NCBI GenBank assembly: GCA_034401795.1
Contig: CM067367.1
Location: 31,960,942-32,024,941, forward strand
Origin: Chaetoderma sp. LZ-2023a
Lineage: Eukaryota; Mollusca; Caudofoveata; Chaetodermatida; Chaetodermatidae
Direction of reading: 5' to 3'
Length of the DNA: 64,000 nt
The first letter of the stretch is position 1; each line of letters begins with the position of its first letter. Under the pieces are notes generated by a model. It was given only the letters and a program-made list of their open reading frames with translations. It made no database searches and had not been told where the DNA came from. Positions 9,770 to 22,125 of the stretch are shown piece after piece. The translations under genes and the position numbers were made by a program.

Positions 9770-11640
9770 ACAAAGCAAATTATGATGAAATTAACCAGCA
9801 ATTAAGCAATATCGACTGGGATGCGATAGTGGCAGATGACATAGATGTGAATGCAAAGTGGAAAAGATTTCTCAAAATAGTGCTGGATATTGAAGACATG
9901 TATGTGCCAGTGAAACACTCATAATCAGGGATACAGAAAAATAAACCATTCCCATTGGATAAAGAAATACTTGAAAAGATAAAGACGAAAAATGCCTTAT
10001 CGCGGAAGTTTGCACAAACTAAGGACCCAAACATAAGGAATGAATACAACAGAATTAGGAACAAAGTTAGCAAACTGACCAAGAGAGCAAGGAAGGAATT
10101 TGAAAAAGGAATCTCACTCAAGTCTAAAACAAATCCTAAGTTGATCTGGCAATACATTAACTCAAAGAGCAAAACCAGAGTAGGAATAGGAGATCTATGC
10201 ACAGACCCTACAGATCCAAAATCTATAATAAAAAAAACAACCCAAAAAACCAGTGATGACAGGGAGAAAGCTGACATCCTACCAGGATTTTTCAGTAGCA
10301 TATTCACAATTGAACCAGATGGAGAAGTACCAATATTATACAGCAAAATCTCAATAACTCAAGGTGAGGTATGTAAGCTGCTCAAAAACCTTAAACCAAA
10401 CAAATCTCCAGGAATGGACAAACTTCATCCAAAATTTATAAGAGAAGAGGCATTATCCATAACTAAGCCATTAAAAAGTTCTTCAATCAATCAGTGGAAA
10501 CGGGAGAAGTGCCAAGCAGCTGGAAGAAGGCCCAAATCAGAGCGATTTTCAAAAAGGGAAACAACTCCTTAGCCAGCAACTACCGCCCAGTAAGTCTTAC
10601 GTCAATTATTTGTAAAGTGTTGGAGACAATTGTACGGGAACATGTTATTAAGTATTTATATGAAGGAGCATGATCTCATCCTGGACAAGCAATATGGGTT
10701 CATAGTGGGCAGGTCTATGGCAATGCAACTCTTAAAAGTGCTAGGTATATGGACAGAGGCCATCGATGATGGGGCATCAGTAGACTGTGTATATATATAT
10801 GGATTATCAAATGGCATTCTATACAGTACCACATAGAAGGCTTATCGAAAAATTGAAAGCATATGGAATTGTAGGATCAGTACTAAATTGGATAGCAAAT
10901 TTCTTACATGATAGGAAACAACGAGTACAGATTAATGGGAAAACATCTTCCTGGGCGGACGTTACATCTGGAATTCCTCAAGAATCTGTTCTAGGGCCAT
11001 TGTTATTCATTAGATCTATCAATGATCTACCAGATATAGTTAACTCAATGGTATACCTGTTTGCACATGACACCAAAATCTTCAAAATAATCAAATCTAA
11101 AGAAAACATGGCGATACTGCAAAGTGACCTGGAAACATTATCACAGTGGAGTGATACATGGCTGTTACGCTTCCACCCTGGCAAGTGCAAGCAGATGCAT
11201 TTCGGAAAACATAGTCCAGGCATTGAGTACAAGTATCAGCTACAAGGGACATATCTGGAAATAGCTAAAGAGGAGGAGGACATATGTGTAATTATTGATG
11301 AAGAGCATATCAGTGAGAAAGCAAAAAAGGCAACATCGATGTTCGCAATTATCCGAAGAGCCTTTTAGTACATGGAAGAGAAGACATTCATTCCATTATA
11401 TAAATCATTGGTAAGAGTGCAATTAGATTATGCTAGTTCCGTCTGGGCCCCATATAAAATCAAACACATCGAACAACTAGAATCTGTACAAAGGAGGGCG
11501 ACTAGACAACTTCATGGAATGAAGGACTTAAGCTATCGGAAAGGCTCAAGAAACTGAAGCTCCCATCACTGAGTTACAGGCGCATTCGAAGAGACATCAT
11601 AGAGATGTACAAGATGATCAGTGGGAAGTATGATCCAAAC
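9770..11640 (+). pseudogene. LINE reverse transcriptase and C-terminal domain, decayed
   Basis: The linker is Lys-rich (KLTKRARKEFEKGISL). It is followed by NKSPGMDKLHPKFIREEAL, IRAIFKKGNN, ASNYRPVSLTSIICKVLE, MDYQMAFYTVPHRRL, VLNWIANFLHDRKQRVQING, ESVLGPLLF and FAHDTKIFKI, where the usual second residue Ala-Asp-Asp is now Ala-His-Asp. That loss would kill catalysis. Frames shift at about 10480, 10670 and 10790. A (TA)n run at 10790-10800 lies at the same place in the gene as the Tc1 target in copy 1. Confidence 0.8.
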
Positions 11641-12079
11641 CCATGTTATTTTATAAAAATGTAGAACAACATGATATCAAGATCTAGCAACAGTGGCAAT
11701 TAAAAAAGATATATCCACAACGGCCCAGGACATCGCTCCACAAAAATTCATACACTGTACGAGCTACATGAATCTGGAACAGCCTCCATAACCATGTAAT
11801 TTAAGCTAAAACCCTGAACACATTAAAAAACAGGCGAGATAAACATTAGGAAAACCAAGATATTCTGTATGATAATTATAAAGCAAAAATTAATATAACT
11901 GGAAGTCCTAAAGTAAATAAATGAAGATCTAGAGTCCAGTGAAGAGGATCTGTAGAAGATCCTGAACTGGAAATCATCAATAAGTATATCTATGCTTCGT
12001 AACAATCTTTTCTTGGCTTACAAATTTAATTTGTTTCCTTTCTGGGCGCTCACGTGTTACCCACGTTATACAAATAATG

Positions 12080-13260
12080 GACTTGTGATCCGAATCCACT
12101 GACAACAGCCATTCAGTAGATGTGATATATCTTGACTTTAGTAAAGCATTTGACACTGTCCCACGCCAAGGACTACTTTTCAAATTAGATTCTTATGGAA
12201 TCTGAAGAAACATATGAAAACTAATCAAACGCTTCTTGCCAAGCCAAAAACAAAGAGTTTCCTATAACTCAGTATCATCCGACTGGACAGAGGTAGTTAG
12301 CAGCATGCCCTAGGGAAGTGTTCTTAGACTGGTTCTTAGTACAGTCTTTTATTAGAATTTTTGCTGATGACACCAAAATATTTAATTCTATCCAAAGTGA
12401 AAATGAGTGTAATAACATGCAATCGAACATGGATCATGTATGAGAATGGTCAGACCTGTGGAAAATAATATTCGATACAGAAAATTGTAAAGCCATGCGC
12501 ATAGGACAACCTATAAATAGCAATCCCGCTGATAATTCTAGATATTATATGCACATTGAGGGGAAGAGAACACCCATTACCTTGTAGATAATGAAACTGA
12601 CCTTGGTGTAACCTTTTAGAAAGATCTAAAATTTACTAGCCATATTAATTCATGTGTTCAAAAGGACAATAAAATAAGTGGACTCATCAAACACAGCTTT
12701 GAGTTTCTAGATCCGACAGCATTCGTACCACTATTTAAAGCACTGGTGCGACCCCTATTAGAACATGCAACTTGTGTTTGGAATCCCTATTTGAAAAAAG
12801 ACATTTGCAAATTGGAAATGGTTCAAAGGAGAGCAACCAAGCTACTAGCTGAGTTAAAAAAAACACCCTACCATACACAGATAGACTCATACACATAGGC
12901 TTGCCAACACTAGAATACAGAATAGCGTGATAAATCATCCAAATCTACAGAAATCTAAACCAAATTGATGACCTGCCTATAGATCAAATGTTCCAAATTT
13001 CAAATACATATACAAGGGGACACAAATTCAAACTAGATAAAAGGCCAGTTAAACAACTCTCAAGACTTCACTCATTTCCTTACAGAACTATTAATACATG
13101 GAACAATCTCCCAAATGAAACCATTTCTGCAACAAGTCAAAATGACTTCAAAACAAAATTAAACCAAACAGAATGGAATTTGACTAGATTTGTAGCAACC
13201 TAAGATAAAACAACCAACAAATGACTATCAGGGTCTCAGAAGCATTCATGTTTAAGTTGA
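12080..13260 (+). pseudogene. CR1/L2-like LINE copy 3, 5'-truncated RT fragment
   Basis: Starts within the RT at SVDVIYLDFSKAFDTVPR and continues through a FADDTKIFNSI active-site box. Next come a fingers/thumb segment (LFKALVRPLLEHATCVWNP, LEMVQRRATKLLAEL) and a TINTWNNLPNET end equivalent to the WNSLP motif. Many stops and shifts are present. It is clearly diverged from copies 1 and 2. Confidence 0.75.
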
Positions 13261-13439
13261 TATGTCATCTGACGCTTCTCCTATTATAATTATAATAAGA
13301 ACATATTCCTATCAAATTTCATTCAATGACACATTGACAATCTTTCACTTCATTATAATCTTCCAGTAGTAGCCAAACTACTGATCAACTTAACAAGCAA
13401 TGCGAAATGGAAGAGGAAAGATAGTAGAAGAGTCACAGC

Positions 13440-14010
13440 ATATGTTGAGAAATGTGGTAAAGAAAAAAGATCTAAGCGTCACCATTGGCAATAAGTTGAC
13501 GTTTGAAGACCAAATAAATGAAAAGGTAAAAAAGCAAGGAAAATGATTGAACTAATCCACAGATCATTTATTCATCTTGATGTGGAAACCTTCAGATGGC
13601 ACTACAAAGCATTCGTCCGACCACACCTAAAATATGCAAATCCAGTCTGGTACCAAGCCAACAAAAAGGATGCTATCACCATTTAAAATATGCACAGAAG
13701 GGCCATTAAGTTAATTTCTCAGCTAAATGACATGGCATATGAAGAGTGGCTAAGAAAACTAAAGCTACTATCACTCACTTATCGTAGGTTATGGGAGATA
13801 TAATGATTGAAACCTTTAAGATACTTCATGGTGTATATGATCAGGACGTGTGCCCTATGATAACGCTCAGAGAATCAATCACAAGAAGCCACAGTCTTAA
13901 GATCTTTAAAGATGAGGGCAAAAAGTAGACTAAGACAAATCAGTTTACCATCTGAATAGCCGGCCCGACTGATGGTTTAAATAAATTCAAATACTGCATC
14001 ACTACTAAAC
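13440..14010 (+). pseudogene. CR1/L2-like LINE copy 4, 3' RT remnant
   Basis: Begins with KKDLSVTIGNKLTFEDQINE, equivalent to the EKDIGVTVDMNLTFPSHI stretch of copy 1. It continues after a slip with FRWHYKAFVRPHLKYANPVW and HRRAIKLISQLNDMAYEEWL. Only the thumb/C-terminal part of the RT is represented. Confidence 0.7.
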
Positions 14011-14372
14011 TGTGCAAACCCATTTGACAGCTGATAGCGTGTGGTCAAAACTTGCTCACACAACTCACCATTGATTGCACTGGCCTAGTAAATCCTGAAG
14101 TACTTCCTAATGACACAGAACTGCTGACTCAGTTAGAAAACCATAGCAGCAAGCTCTGTTATACTGTTCACTGCAGAGGACTACAATGTCATATTTAATC
14201 TGATAATGGAGTTTTATGCGATTCTATCTTATGATCATCTCAGCCTCTTTCATCTTACTGCGAAAATAAATTCCTTCTTCAACTATGCAGGATCTCCCCA
14301 TGGCTAATATTATGCAATATGTATATATTGAAAGTACTACCTGTGATACTTAATATTAAGAATAATAACTTT

Positions 14373-14985
14373 TAAACATGCCCTCTACTCAGCATGAAGA
14401 GATTCTAGCGTAGAGAAGGATATTCGGATAGCGACAAACAATGAAAATGAAAGCAACAGCAATAAGACCAACCACGGCCTCCACAAGTCAGTGTGCAAAC
14501 AAATGCTAGGCGCAGAAGGGTGTACCCATGAGTGTAGGCAGCACACCACAGTCGACGCGGGGAACACCCATCTGCAGCACAGCATTTCCACAAATCAGTG
14601 TTAGCCCTTGCCACTCCGATGTCAGGATTTTAAATGTTCAAATTAAATTAAAAGATGATCAGGTGTTCATTTTTCGGTAAATTTGGTGGATGATGTTGCT
14701 GTCATGGACATCAACATCATCAATCAAACTGTTAAGAGATGTACGCAGGATTCTTTGTTATTTACACAGCAAAAGATAGAATATATTGACATCGGAGTGG
14801 TAAGAGTTATACTCTTAAACCTATCGCTTTCGAGGAGACTTAATTAATTCAAGAACAAACTAGATATCCAAGAAAGAACTTTTGAATTGGACTGAGCAAG
14901 CCATACTACAACAAAACACTGAGACAATAACAAGCCAATGTCTTATGCCTCGTAAAATGATGACGATATATGCCTTATTGTAACA
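14373..14985 (-). repeat. LTR-like repeat (family G), minus orientation, split by a MITE
   Basis: Outside a nested MITE (14601-14809) this matches the complement of 42236-42673 over roughly 430 bp. The shared signposts are attttacgaggcataag, ttggcttgttattg, cagtccaattcaaaa and gtggaaatgctgtg. Read on the minus strand it begins tgttaca, and its relative ends gtaaca, the inverted TG..CA style of an LTR. No coding sequence is present, so a solo LTR is one possibility. Confidence 0.5.
14601..14809. repeat. TTAA-type MITE family B, copy 1
   Basis: About 209 bp with inverted ends (ttagcccttgccactccg at the left; its mirror ccactccgatgtcaata on the other strand at the right). The middle is a foldback with gatgttgctgtc and its complement. 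It is inserted inside family G. Two more copies are at 41429-41604 and 49222-49434. Confidence 0.65.
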
Positions 14986-15175
14986 ATGTCTAGTTGTCTT
15001 TTAATTAGCTGCTATTAAAAATTAGTTGTCCTCTTTTAATGTTTTTTATATCATCATTTAACAACCTGTATTTGTATGTGTCTTCTCCCCAGTAAGAAAA
15101 ATCTTGATTGTGTAGATTGTTTTACCGTGTACCACTTGTTGTGGGTTCCAAAAACTAGTGTAGGGTTATCCAAAG
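14986..15175. other. AT-rich non-coding stretch
   Basis: No recognised feature between the LTR-like repeat and the AAT microsatellite. Confidence 0.4.
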
Positions 15176-15210
15176 AAATAATAATGATAATAATAATAAT
15201 TTAAAAAATT

Positions 15211-15249
<39 letters not shown>

Positions 15250-15252
15250 TAA
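15176..15252. repeat. AAT trinucleotide microsatellite
   Basis: Two runs of imperfect (aat)n separated by a short tttaaaaaattta-like spacer. The longer run, near 15219-15245, has about nine to ten units. Confidence 0.85.
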
Positions 15253-15349
15253 CATTTGCATTATTTATGCTTAGTCGCGGTGTCGTTATTTGTTTTTTTC
15301 ATGGGTGGTCCTACTGTAGTTGATTTAGAGTAAAGCGGAATGGTTCATA

Positions 15350-15720
15350 TGCATATTGAAGCATAGTTCTTTTGCATATTTTTCAAATGTCTTTGAATGT
15401 GAGTCTGTAAGTTTACTTGCATCCAATACTACTTGGATGTAGCATTTCGTCAGTAGCTGCAATAGTCTGGTGTTCTGATCTTTGCCATATTTGAGCTTCT
15501 AATAAGATCTAGCTTTGGACAGTCCAAATGCAAGAGCTGAAGATCTATTTCACTGCCACACAACATGCATTTGCGTATTGCCTTCCTGTTTGTAGTTGAC
15601 ATACAGAACAGTCTGTTTCTCTGCACAAGTAGTTTGGATCTTGTGGTTGTTTAATACAATGAAGCTTTGTCTGTTCTACAGCTACTCGACACCATGTGTA
15701 CTCTGCCGCAATTTTACAAT
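15350..15720 (-). pseudogene. Possible LINE C-terminal fragment (zinc-like tail)
   Basis: Read on the minus strand, around 15480-15570, the sequence encodes RKAIRKCMLCGSEIDLQLLH followed by LDCPKLDLIRSSN. This is the C-x2-C...H...C pattern found after the RT in several non-LTR retroelements. Flanking codons carry stops. It is supported by this motif alone. Confidence 0.4.
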
Positions 15721-16490
15721 TGTCTGTGTTTATAGATACTTCAGGATAGATTTCTCTGCAGCCTACTCCTTAGGGTTTATTCTTTCAATAGCTCTTACTA
15801 CTGACCGCATTGAGCAATTGCTTTGTGCAAAGCATGAAGGTATTGCAAACGAATTGAGCATATATAGATAATATGTACGTACATCTAATGAGGAAAAATC
15901 TACAAAAATGAGACAGTGAACAAGGTTAAACATATACATATGCCATACGACAGAGAAACCGGTTTCGGTTTATGATATACCTTTCCCGATTTCTTTTCAT
16001 GAAGCACAACTGTATTATGGGCAACAAACTGTGCATTTTCAGTTTCCAAAGTGTGTGTAATATTGTTAGCATGACATAGCATACATTGAATTCAGAATGT
16101 AGCATGATTAAATACTCTGAAGCAGGCCAAGTAAAAACCTATATTTGTTACAACTTTTGCATATGTGAGTATGGGGCATCATACACTGACTTTTCACCCT
16201 CTGGGTCATGGAAAATCAACAAAGTGTTGTCAAACCATAAGCCTACATATTTAGCGCTGTAGATATGAATTTAAGTCTCACCAAGTTTTTCTCACTCACA
16301 TGGATTGTACATTTGTGTATTTAGTCGAAGACATGCATTGATCTAGCTTTTCTATCACACATCTATGGATAAACCTGATCTTAAAATCTTAGCAAATGAC
16401 ATTTGATTACCACATATTGATTATTAACAGAGAGGTAGTTATTTTAATAGTATAGATAACTTGTTTGTATGACAAATTGTAATTGACAAA
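15721..16490. other. Non-coding stretch left of the Copia element
   Basis: No gene recognised. The 5' LTR of the Copia element should lie here, but I could not find a matching pair of terminal repeats by eye. Confidence 0.35.
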
Positions 16491-17152
16491 CACGAACTGG
16501 TACTACGATTGGGCTTGCCTGAAAGTGATTCGATCCGTGATAAGGTGTTCAGTCAATTGACAGTTGACTAACGCCATAAAGATAATGCTGTAGAATTATT
16601 AATTAAGATTTTGTATGCTATTTATAAAAAGATGAATTATCCTGTGCATATGAATCTTACACAGATTTTGATAGATATAAGAAAACAAGTGAAATATCCA
16701 TGGAAAATTATGACTGAATTTGACAAATTTTATAATAAAGCTAAGAAACACAATATGATTTTGCCTGAAGCAGTTTTGGCATTCACACTATTAGATGGAT
16801 CAGGTTTAGACCACAGAGAGAATCTTGTATCGACAGGTGGCGATTATAGTGAAACGGATACTTTATTCAAACAAACAACTCAATTATTAAAGACATTTTT
16901 GGTAGTCAATCAATGCCCACTGGATCCTTAGATTCAGGATTCCATATCAAAGTAGAACCATCGTATTTAGCGGAGGAAAATGAAGTGTATTACACTGCAA
17001 GACGTGGATATGGTTATGGTCGTTACAATTCGCGTGTACGTAGCAGATTCTCCAGAAACAATGCTAGGTATCCAGGCAGTCGAAGCATATCATTCAGTGG
17101 GAGAGGATACAGAGAACAATCTGAATCAGATGTAAATAGTAAGTCTTCATAA
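16490..17152 (+). pseudogene. Copia gag-like region
   Basis: Reads DKHELVLRLGLPESDSIRDK, one stop, then an open stretch with YPWKIMTEFDKFYNKAKKHN and LPEAVLAFTLLDGSGL, as in Copia gag nucleocapsid precursors. After a slip near 16915 an Arg/Gly/Tyr-rich tail follows (RRGYGYGRYNSRVRSRFSRN), which would bind RNA. No CCHC knuckle could be seen. Confidence 0.65.
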
Positions 17153-17169
17153 TCCGGTAGGAGTTGATG

Positions 17170-17392
17170 GTAGTACAATGAGAAGTACCATATGTGAATC
17201 TGAGAAAAATGTAACATTTCCATGCAAAATTGTGGGAGTCAAATGTACTGTAACTACGGATATTGTAGGTAGTGACATTCTGTTATTGCTAGGAAAACCA
17301 TCAATGAAAGCAGCCAAAGTGATATTAGATCTGGAACATGGCAAAGCTTCCATTTTTCGACAAGAAATACTTACAATGCACACCATCTAGCC
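17170..17392 (+). pseudogene. Copia aspartic protease-like region
   Basis: A short frame includes CKIVGVKCTVTTDIVGSDIL and LLLGKPSMKAAKVILDLEHG. The LLGKPSMKKA block is the C-terminal part of retropepsin-like domains in this type of element. The catalytic DSG triad is not evident (TTDIVGSDI occupies the site). Confidence 0.55.
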
Positions 17393-18420
17393 ATTATTGT
17401 ATTCCTTTTGATGATACTAATATTCCACATGATGCGTCGTTCAAAGTACTGTTTAATATAGATAACAAGTCTCCAAAAGAAAAACGTACTATTCTTCTAA
17501 AGCGTCATAAACAATTTGCTCATCATACTAATCGTCATTTTATGTTGATATTGCAAGAAGTTGGAATATGTGATGGAGAAAGGAATTCAATAACTGAAGA
17601 AATAACGGATAATTGCGAAGTCTGTAGGAAGTTGAATATATCTCCTACTAAACCAGTTTTATATTTGCCTTTAGCTACCAAATTCAATGATAGGGTGGCT
17701 ATGGACCTTAAGGTCCAACAGACAGGTACATAAATCCTTCATCTTATTGACTTAGCAACTAGATTTAGCTTGGCTGCTGTTATTAGGCAAAGCACTCCTG
17801 AAGTTATTATGGATAGTGTTAAAACTGTGGATTGATAGTGGTATGGGTCCTCCTGCCACCTTTTTTTTGCTGATAATGGAGGATAATTTGCCAATGATAA
17901 ATACAGAGATACAGCTGAGAACCTAAATATAGCGGTAAGGAATTCTGCTGTTTTAAGTCCTTGGCAAGAAATCATTCTGTTGTAGATGATTGCCTAAACA
18001 AACATCTTAGTGATGATCCCAACCTAGATTTGGAAATTGTTTTAGCATGGGCTATTAATCCAAAGAATTCGTTACAAATGATTCATGGGTATAGTCCCCA
18101 TCAGTTAGTGTTTGGGTGCAATCCAAATCTTCCATCTGTACTTATAGACAAACCACAAGCACTCGCTGGGACTACAATTAGTGATTTATTTGCAAAAAAC
18201 CCATTAATACCAGTAGAAAAGCTTTTATTGAAGCTGACTCATCTAACAGAAGTAGACCAGCACTTTAAATTTAAATTAGGCCATCAGAAACAGTATATCA
18301 AATTGGTGACAGTGTTTATTACAAGGTAAACAATAAATGGAAGGGACCAGGAAAAGTACTTGGTCAAGATGGTAAAATAGTGTTTGTTCGTCATGGTAAT
18401 ATTTAAGTCAGAGTTGATCA
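17393..18420 (+). pseudogene. Copia integrase, broken
   Basis: The zinc-binding HHCC motif is visible as RHKQFAHHTNRH...CEVCRKLN (about 17503-17635). The core follows with MDLKVQQTG (first Asp) and, past stops, FFADNGG (second Asp). After a slip at about 17950, GYSPHQLVFGCNPNLPSVL matches the conserved end of the core. A GDSVYYKVNNKWKGPGKVLG segment resembles the SH3-like C-terminal domain. Several stops make it non-functional. Confidence 0.75.
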
Positions 18421-18434
18421 ATGTAGAGTTTTAA

Positions 18435-19430
18435 GTGGGGGGAGAATTTAAACAGAGAGTTAATTCTAGTCAACAGGATAATGTAAATAATGATGCTGTT
18501 GTTAAAGTGTACAATGATAATATGATAAATCTGAATAATGAATGTGATGGCAGTAAATCTGATGAGAATGATGTTAGTGTTTCTGTTAACAATGCTATTG
18601 AATATAGTAATGCTAAAAATGTGTCGGAAAATAAATGTCCCAAAGGCAAAACTAAAATTAAGTATCTACCAGTGGATAATGAAAACTGGATAGAAGGAGA
18701 CACAATTAGTCATGCTGGTAAAGCTACTGGCAAATATAGACATTGTTTTAATATAAATGATATTTCAGAATGATGTTAAACAATGGCTATTAATTCCAGA
18801 ATTTAGCGATGTTTCAGATGTTAATTTACCTGCTGATTTAGATCAAGAAGTTATTGGAGCTAGTAACTGTCATAATAAACATTACATTAAAGTATCTAAA
18901 GACAAAGAGCTTGATAATTTGACAGATTTCATGTATATGAAGATGTTAAAGACATAGGTCAACCATTTTATATGTCCGTTGGGTCATTACAGATAAACTA
19001 GTTGATGGGCAAAACATGGCAAGGCCATATTGGTCGCCAGGGGATTTGAATAATATGAAAGCATCCAGAGTGATTCTCCCACATCAAGTAAAGATACACG
19101 TATGTTTCTTTTTAGCATTGCCATCTAGTTTTACATGGGAATGTATAACAATTTATGTTGAGGTAGCCTTTTTGTAAGATAATCTGATTGACACACACAT
19201 TTATCTTAACTGCCCCACCCCGCCACCACCCACACACACCCAACCCACCCCCACAACCCCATTGAAGTTGATGCGGATAACATGGAAACTAAAATAATGT
19301 GTATGGTCTTAATGATTCTTCACAGGCATGGTATCTTAGTGTTCGTGAAAATTTACTAAAACTCAATTCAAAGCAATCTGAAATAGACCCAGCTTTGACA
19401 ATGATTCTTTAATTGGCATCTTTCTTATGC
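18435..19430 (+). pseudogene. Copia linker and reverse transcriptase, broken
   Basis: An Asn/Asp-rich linker at 18435-18957 leads to RT fragments. These are VARGFE, ESIQSDSPTSSKDTRMFLFS, VEVAFL-DNLIDTHIYLN (normally KAAFLQG.., the first Asp region) and VYGLNDSSQAWYL. They appear in different frames between stops. The active-site YVDD box was not found. Confidence 0.65.
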
Positions 19431-19779
19431 ATGCAAATGATTTTATTTGGTCTGGAACTAAAAGATTTGAAAGCAATGTAATAGATAAAGCTAAGTCTAC
19501 GTTTCAAGTTGGCAAGCAGGAGAATGGTAATTTTAAAAACGCTGTCTTAAGAAATTCACCACGTAGATAGAGGAATTGTACCCAATCAACAACCTTATCT
19601 AAACACAGCTAGGTCTACACACAAACAAGATCCTTTAAAAATAGGAGATTACTCAGTTGCGTAGTGGAATATGCCAGATTAATTGGATAACTAGTCACAT
19701 GAAACCGGATGCTTGGTTTGAGTTTCTGGAACTATCTATCGCAACTAAAAATCTTTAAGTTGAGGACATGATTAGAGCG

Positions 19780-20300
19780 AATAAGAATTTAAAGCCCTCA
19801 TCTTGGTGATGTGAACAACGTATGGCTAGTAATTTATAGTAATGCTTCATATGCTAATTTTAGTGGAGGAGGTCATATCATTTTCTTAACTGGTAAAGAT
19901 CTGACATGTTGTGCCCTTTCATGGAAATCGAGTAAAATCTGGAGAGTTGTCTAAAGTTCTTTAGAAGCAGAAACTCTTGCTCTGGTTGACGCTTTAGATT
20001 CAACCTTTTATAGAGTACATATTGTGAAATTCTCTTTAATAAACCCAAGGAAAATCTAATTCCCATTGACTGCTTTATTGATAACAAATCATTATATGAT
20101 AACATACATTGAACCAAGGTTGTTCATGAAAAACGGTTAAGGATAGACACTGCGGCAATTAAACAAATGTTGCAGACATGAAATTTCCCAGGTCGCATGG
20201 GTCGAGGCTTTTCATCAAATTTCTGATTGCTTAACGAAAAGAGGTGTGTCCTATGTGCGGCTGTTAGAAATACTCATGAATGGGTATTTTTTATTATCAG
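19780..20300 (+). pseudogene. Copia RNase H end, broken
   Basis: The stretch CFIDNKSLYDNIH (Asp) followed by KVVHEKRLRIDTAAIKQMLQT is a strong match to Copia RNase H. After a frameshift come WVEAFHQISDCLTKRGVSYVR and LLEILMNGYFLL. It marks the 3' end of the coding part of the element. Confidence 0.75.
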
Positions 20301-20340
20301 TAACTGTATCAAATATAGATGTGCAAATAGGTGTACTTAG

Positions 20341-20985
20341 TTCGACCTCCTTTATCCATATTTTAAAAGAATATAACAAATTTGAGTGTGCTAAACATTG
20401 TGTTCATTTAGTTAGGAACATTATGTGCAATATGGTACATCGGAAATGTGCCGTTATAGTTTCGGACATTTTCAGTGATACTCTGTAATATTAGTGGCTT
20501 GGAATTCTTAGCACGGATCACCTGATGGTGTATACACCGAAAAGAAGTGGGCATTTGTGAACATGTGAGCGACTGATCAATACAAGGAAGCGATACCTCA
20601 CTAATTAACAAGTACGTTACCATGAGTGTTTTATCATCATAGCAGTGTGCTTAAACTTTTCGAGCGATGTGTAGTAGTCCAAATTTCATGAATTTAATGT
20701 GAAAGTTAGTGGTTCTCGAGTGGGCGAGATTAACAAGTAAGTTACCATGAGTGTTTTTATCAAAAAGTCATCATAGCATCTGAATAACTTGCGCATGGAA
20801 TAGTAAAACAGAAACCAGTTGTGGATGCACCAACTGTCAAAACTTTCGAGAGTTTCCTAGACTCACAGTGGAAGAAGGAAGCCACCGAATATGAGTACGA
20901 TGCCACTGCACGGCTGTAGACACAGGGACTTAACATGTCAGTTCTCGTTGAGTTTGATGAAGACTATAACAAGACCTCAGTGTGA
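20341..20985. other. Non-coding stretch right of the Copia element
   Basis: No gene. A ~45-bp piece (aacaagta(c/a)gttaccatgag) occurs twice, near 20607 and 20731, as a loose direct repeat. Confidence 0.4.
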
Positions 20986-20989
20986 GTGT

Positions 20990-21640
20990 TACACTGACAG
21001 GATACTGGCGAAAATCTTGGAATTATGCATTTTCAAATGCAAATCTAGATTTGTATTACGATCGGAATGACCTTGATCTCAGGAGTCTGAATGTCTTTGT
21101 GCTGCTCCTACTGGTTGAAGTAACTATATGACCATGTTTAATTCCAATAATTTCACCAATTCTAAAATAAACATAACATACCGTTAACTGTTAAAATCTG
21201 CATTTTATACAAGTCAAATGTTACAATAACATTGACCTTTGAGCTCAATATCGTTGCGCTTCATCCCTTTGATACAAGGAAGCATGCATCCACGTTTAGT
21301 CCCAATAAATTGATATAAGATGATATGTCGAGCTAAACCAAAAACTTCACATTGACGTATAACTTTGACCCCAATATCATTATGCTAAATCCTCTTGACA
21401 TAAGGAAGCAGGTGCCCAAGTTTAGTCCCAAATAGCTGAAACCCTGCCCAGATATAAGATGTTGATTTAAAACAAAACGTTAACCGCAAATAATAGTTTA
21501 ATACCAAGTTCACAGTGACCTTGAACCTTTACCTCATGACCTCAATATTTTTGTGCTCAATCCTATTGATATAAAGAAGCAGGTGTTCTACTTTCGTCCC
21601 AATAAGGAGAAGCCGTGACAGACGGACACACTGATCGCTA
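20990..21640. repeat. Degenerate repeat rich in tgaccttgacc
   Basis: Blocks such as cctcttgacataaggaagca and caagtttagtcccaa recur at about 21265-21310, 21390-21430 and 21560-21605, each near a gaccttga/tttgac motif. The same phrases recur, diverged and inverted, around 44260-44500. Non-coding. Confidence 0.55.
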
Positions 21641-21663
21641 TATCAACTTCTTCCAGACCGAAG

Positions 21664-21702
21664 TGTGTGTGTGTGTGGTGTGGTGTGGTGTGGTGTGGTG
21701 TG

Positions 21703-21735
<33 letters not shown>

Positions 21736-21740
21736 TGTGA
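21664..21740. repeat. TG microsatellite with TGTGG interruptions
   Basis: (tg)n run containing about five tgtgg units in the middle. Confidence 0.85.
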
Positions 21741-21954
21741 CAAAATGCAAAATTCAGGTTATACTGTAGTTCAGTTTCTGAGTTGTTCACCAATATTAAG
21801 TCATCTGCTACAGCACAATATCCTGTGCATGTAATACAAATTAATGAGTCTATTTGTGAGATCTCTAATTGCATTGGATGTCTGTCAGTGTACGTTTTGC
21901 ATAGGCTAGGATAGAGGATGCCACCTTGCCGAACACCCTGATGAACTGACTAAA

Positions 21955-22125
21955 TCGTGTCATTTATGGCGTAATTGATAATGACGTCAGTGTACATGTG
22001 ACATTGTTGATTATGACATCACATGAGTGATCGATAAACTGGATTCCTTCATTGCACAAGCGCTGCATTTCATTTTATAGCAGACGTCATTGCATCAAGA
22101 CAACCTTGCATATCTTAGCGATATC
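21955..22125. repeat. Family D repeat, right-half copy
   Basis: Shares catttatggcgtaattgataa, atgacgtca and aactggattcct(t/c)catt with copies at 34120-34210, 35340-35450 and 43880-43980. Confidence 0.55.

Larger units (their letters stand above)
9000..11830 (+). mobile_element. CR1/L2-like LINE copy 2, near full-length but decayed
   Basis: Endonuclease, linker, RT and C-terminal domains follow in the expected order on the plus strand. They are broken by several stops and frameshifts. This is the most complete LINE in the window and the best template for a family consensus. Confidence 0.8.
16490..20340 (+). mobile_element. Ty1/Copia retroelement (GalEa-like), decayed
   Basis: The order gag, protease, integrase, reverse transcriptase, RNase H on one strand is diagnostic of Copia, since in Gypsy the integrase comes last. 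All parts contain stops or shifts. The RNase H end and gag style resemble the GalEa-type Copia elements of marine invertebrates; that sub-family call is from memory. LTRs were not identified. Confidence 0.8.

Noticed and set aside
21638..21874. 78-codon minus frame through the TG repeat
   Set aside because: His/Thr-rich translation of a microsatellite.
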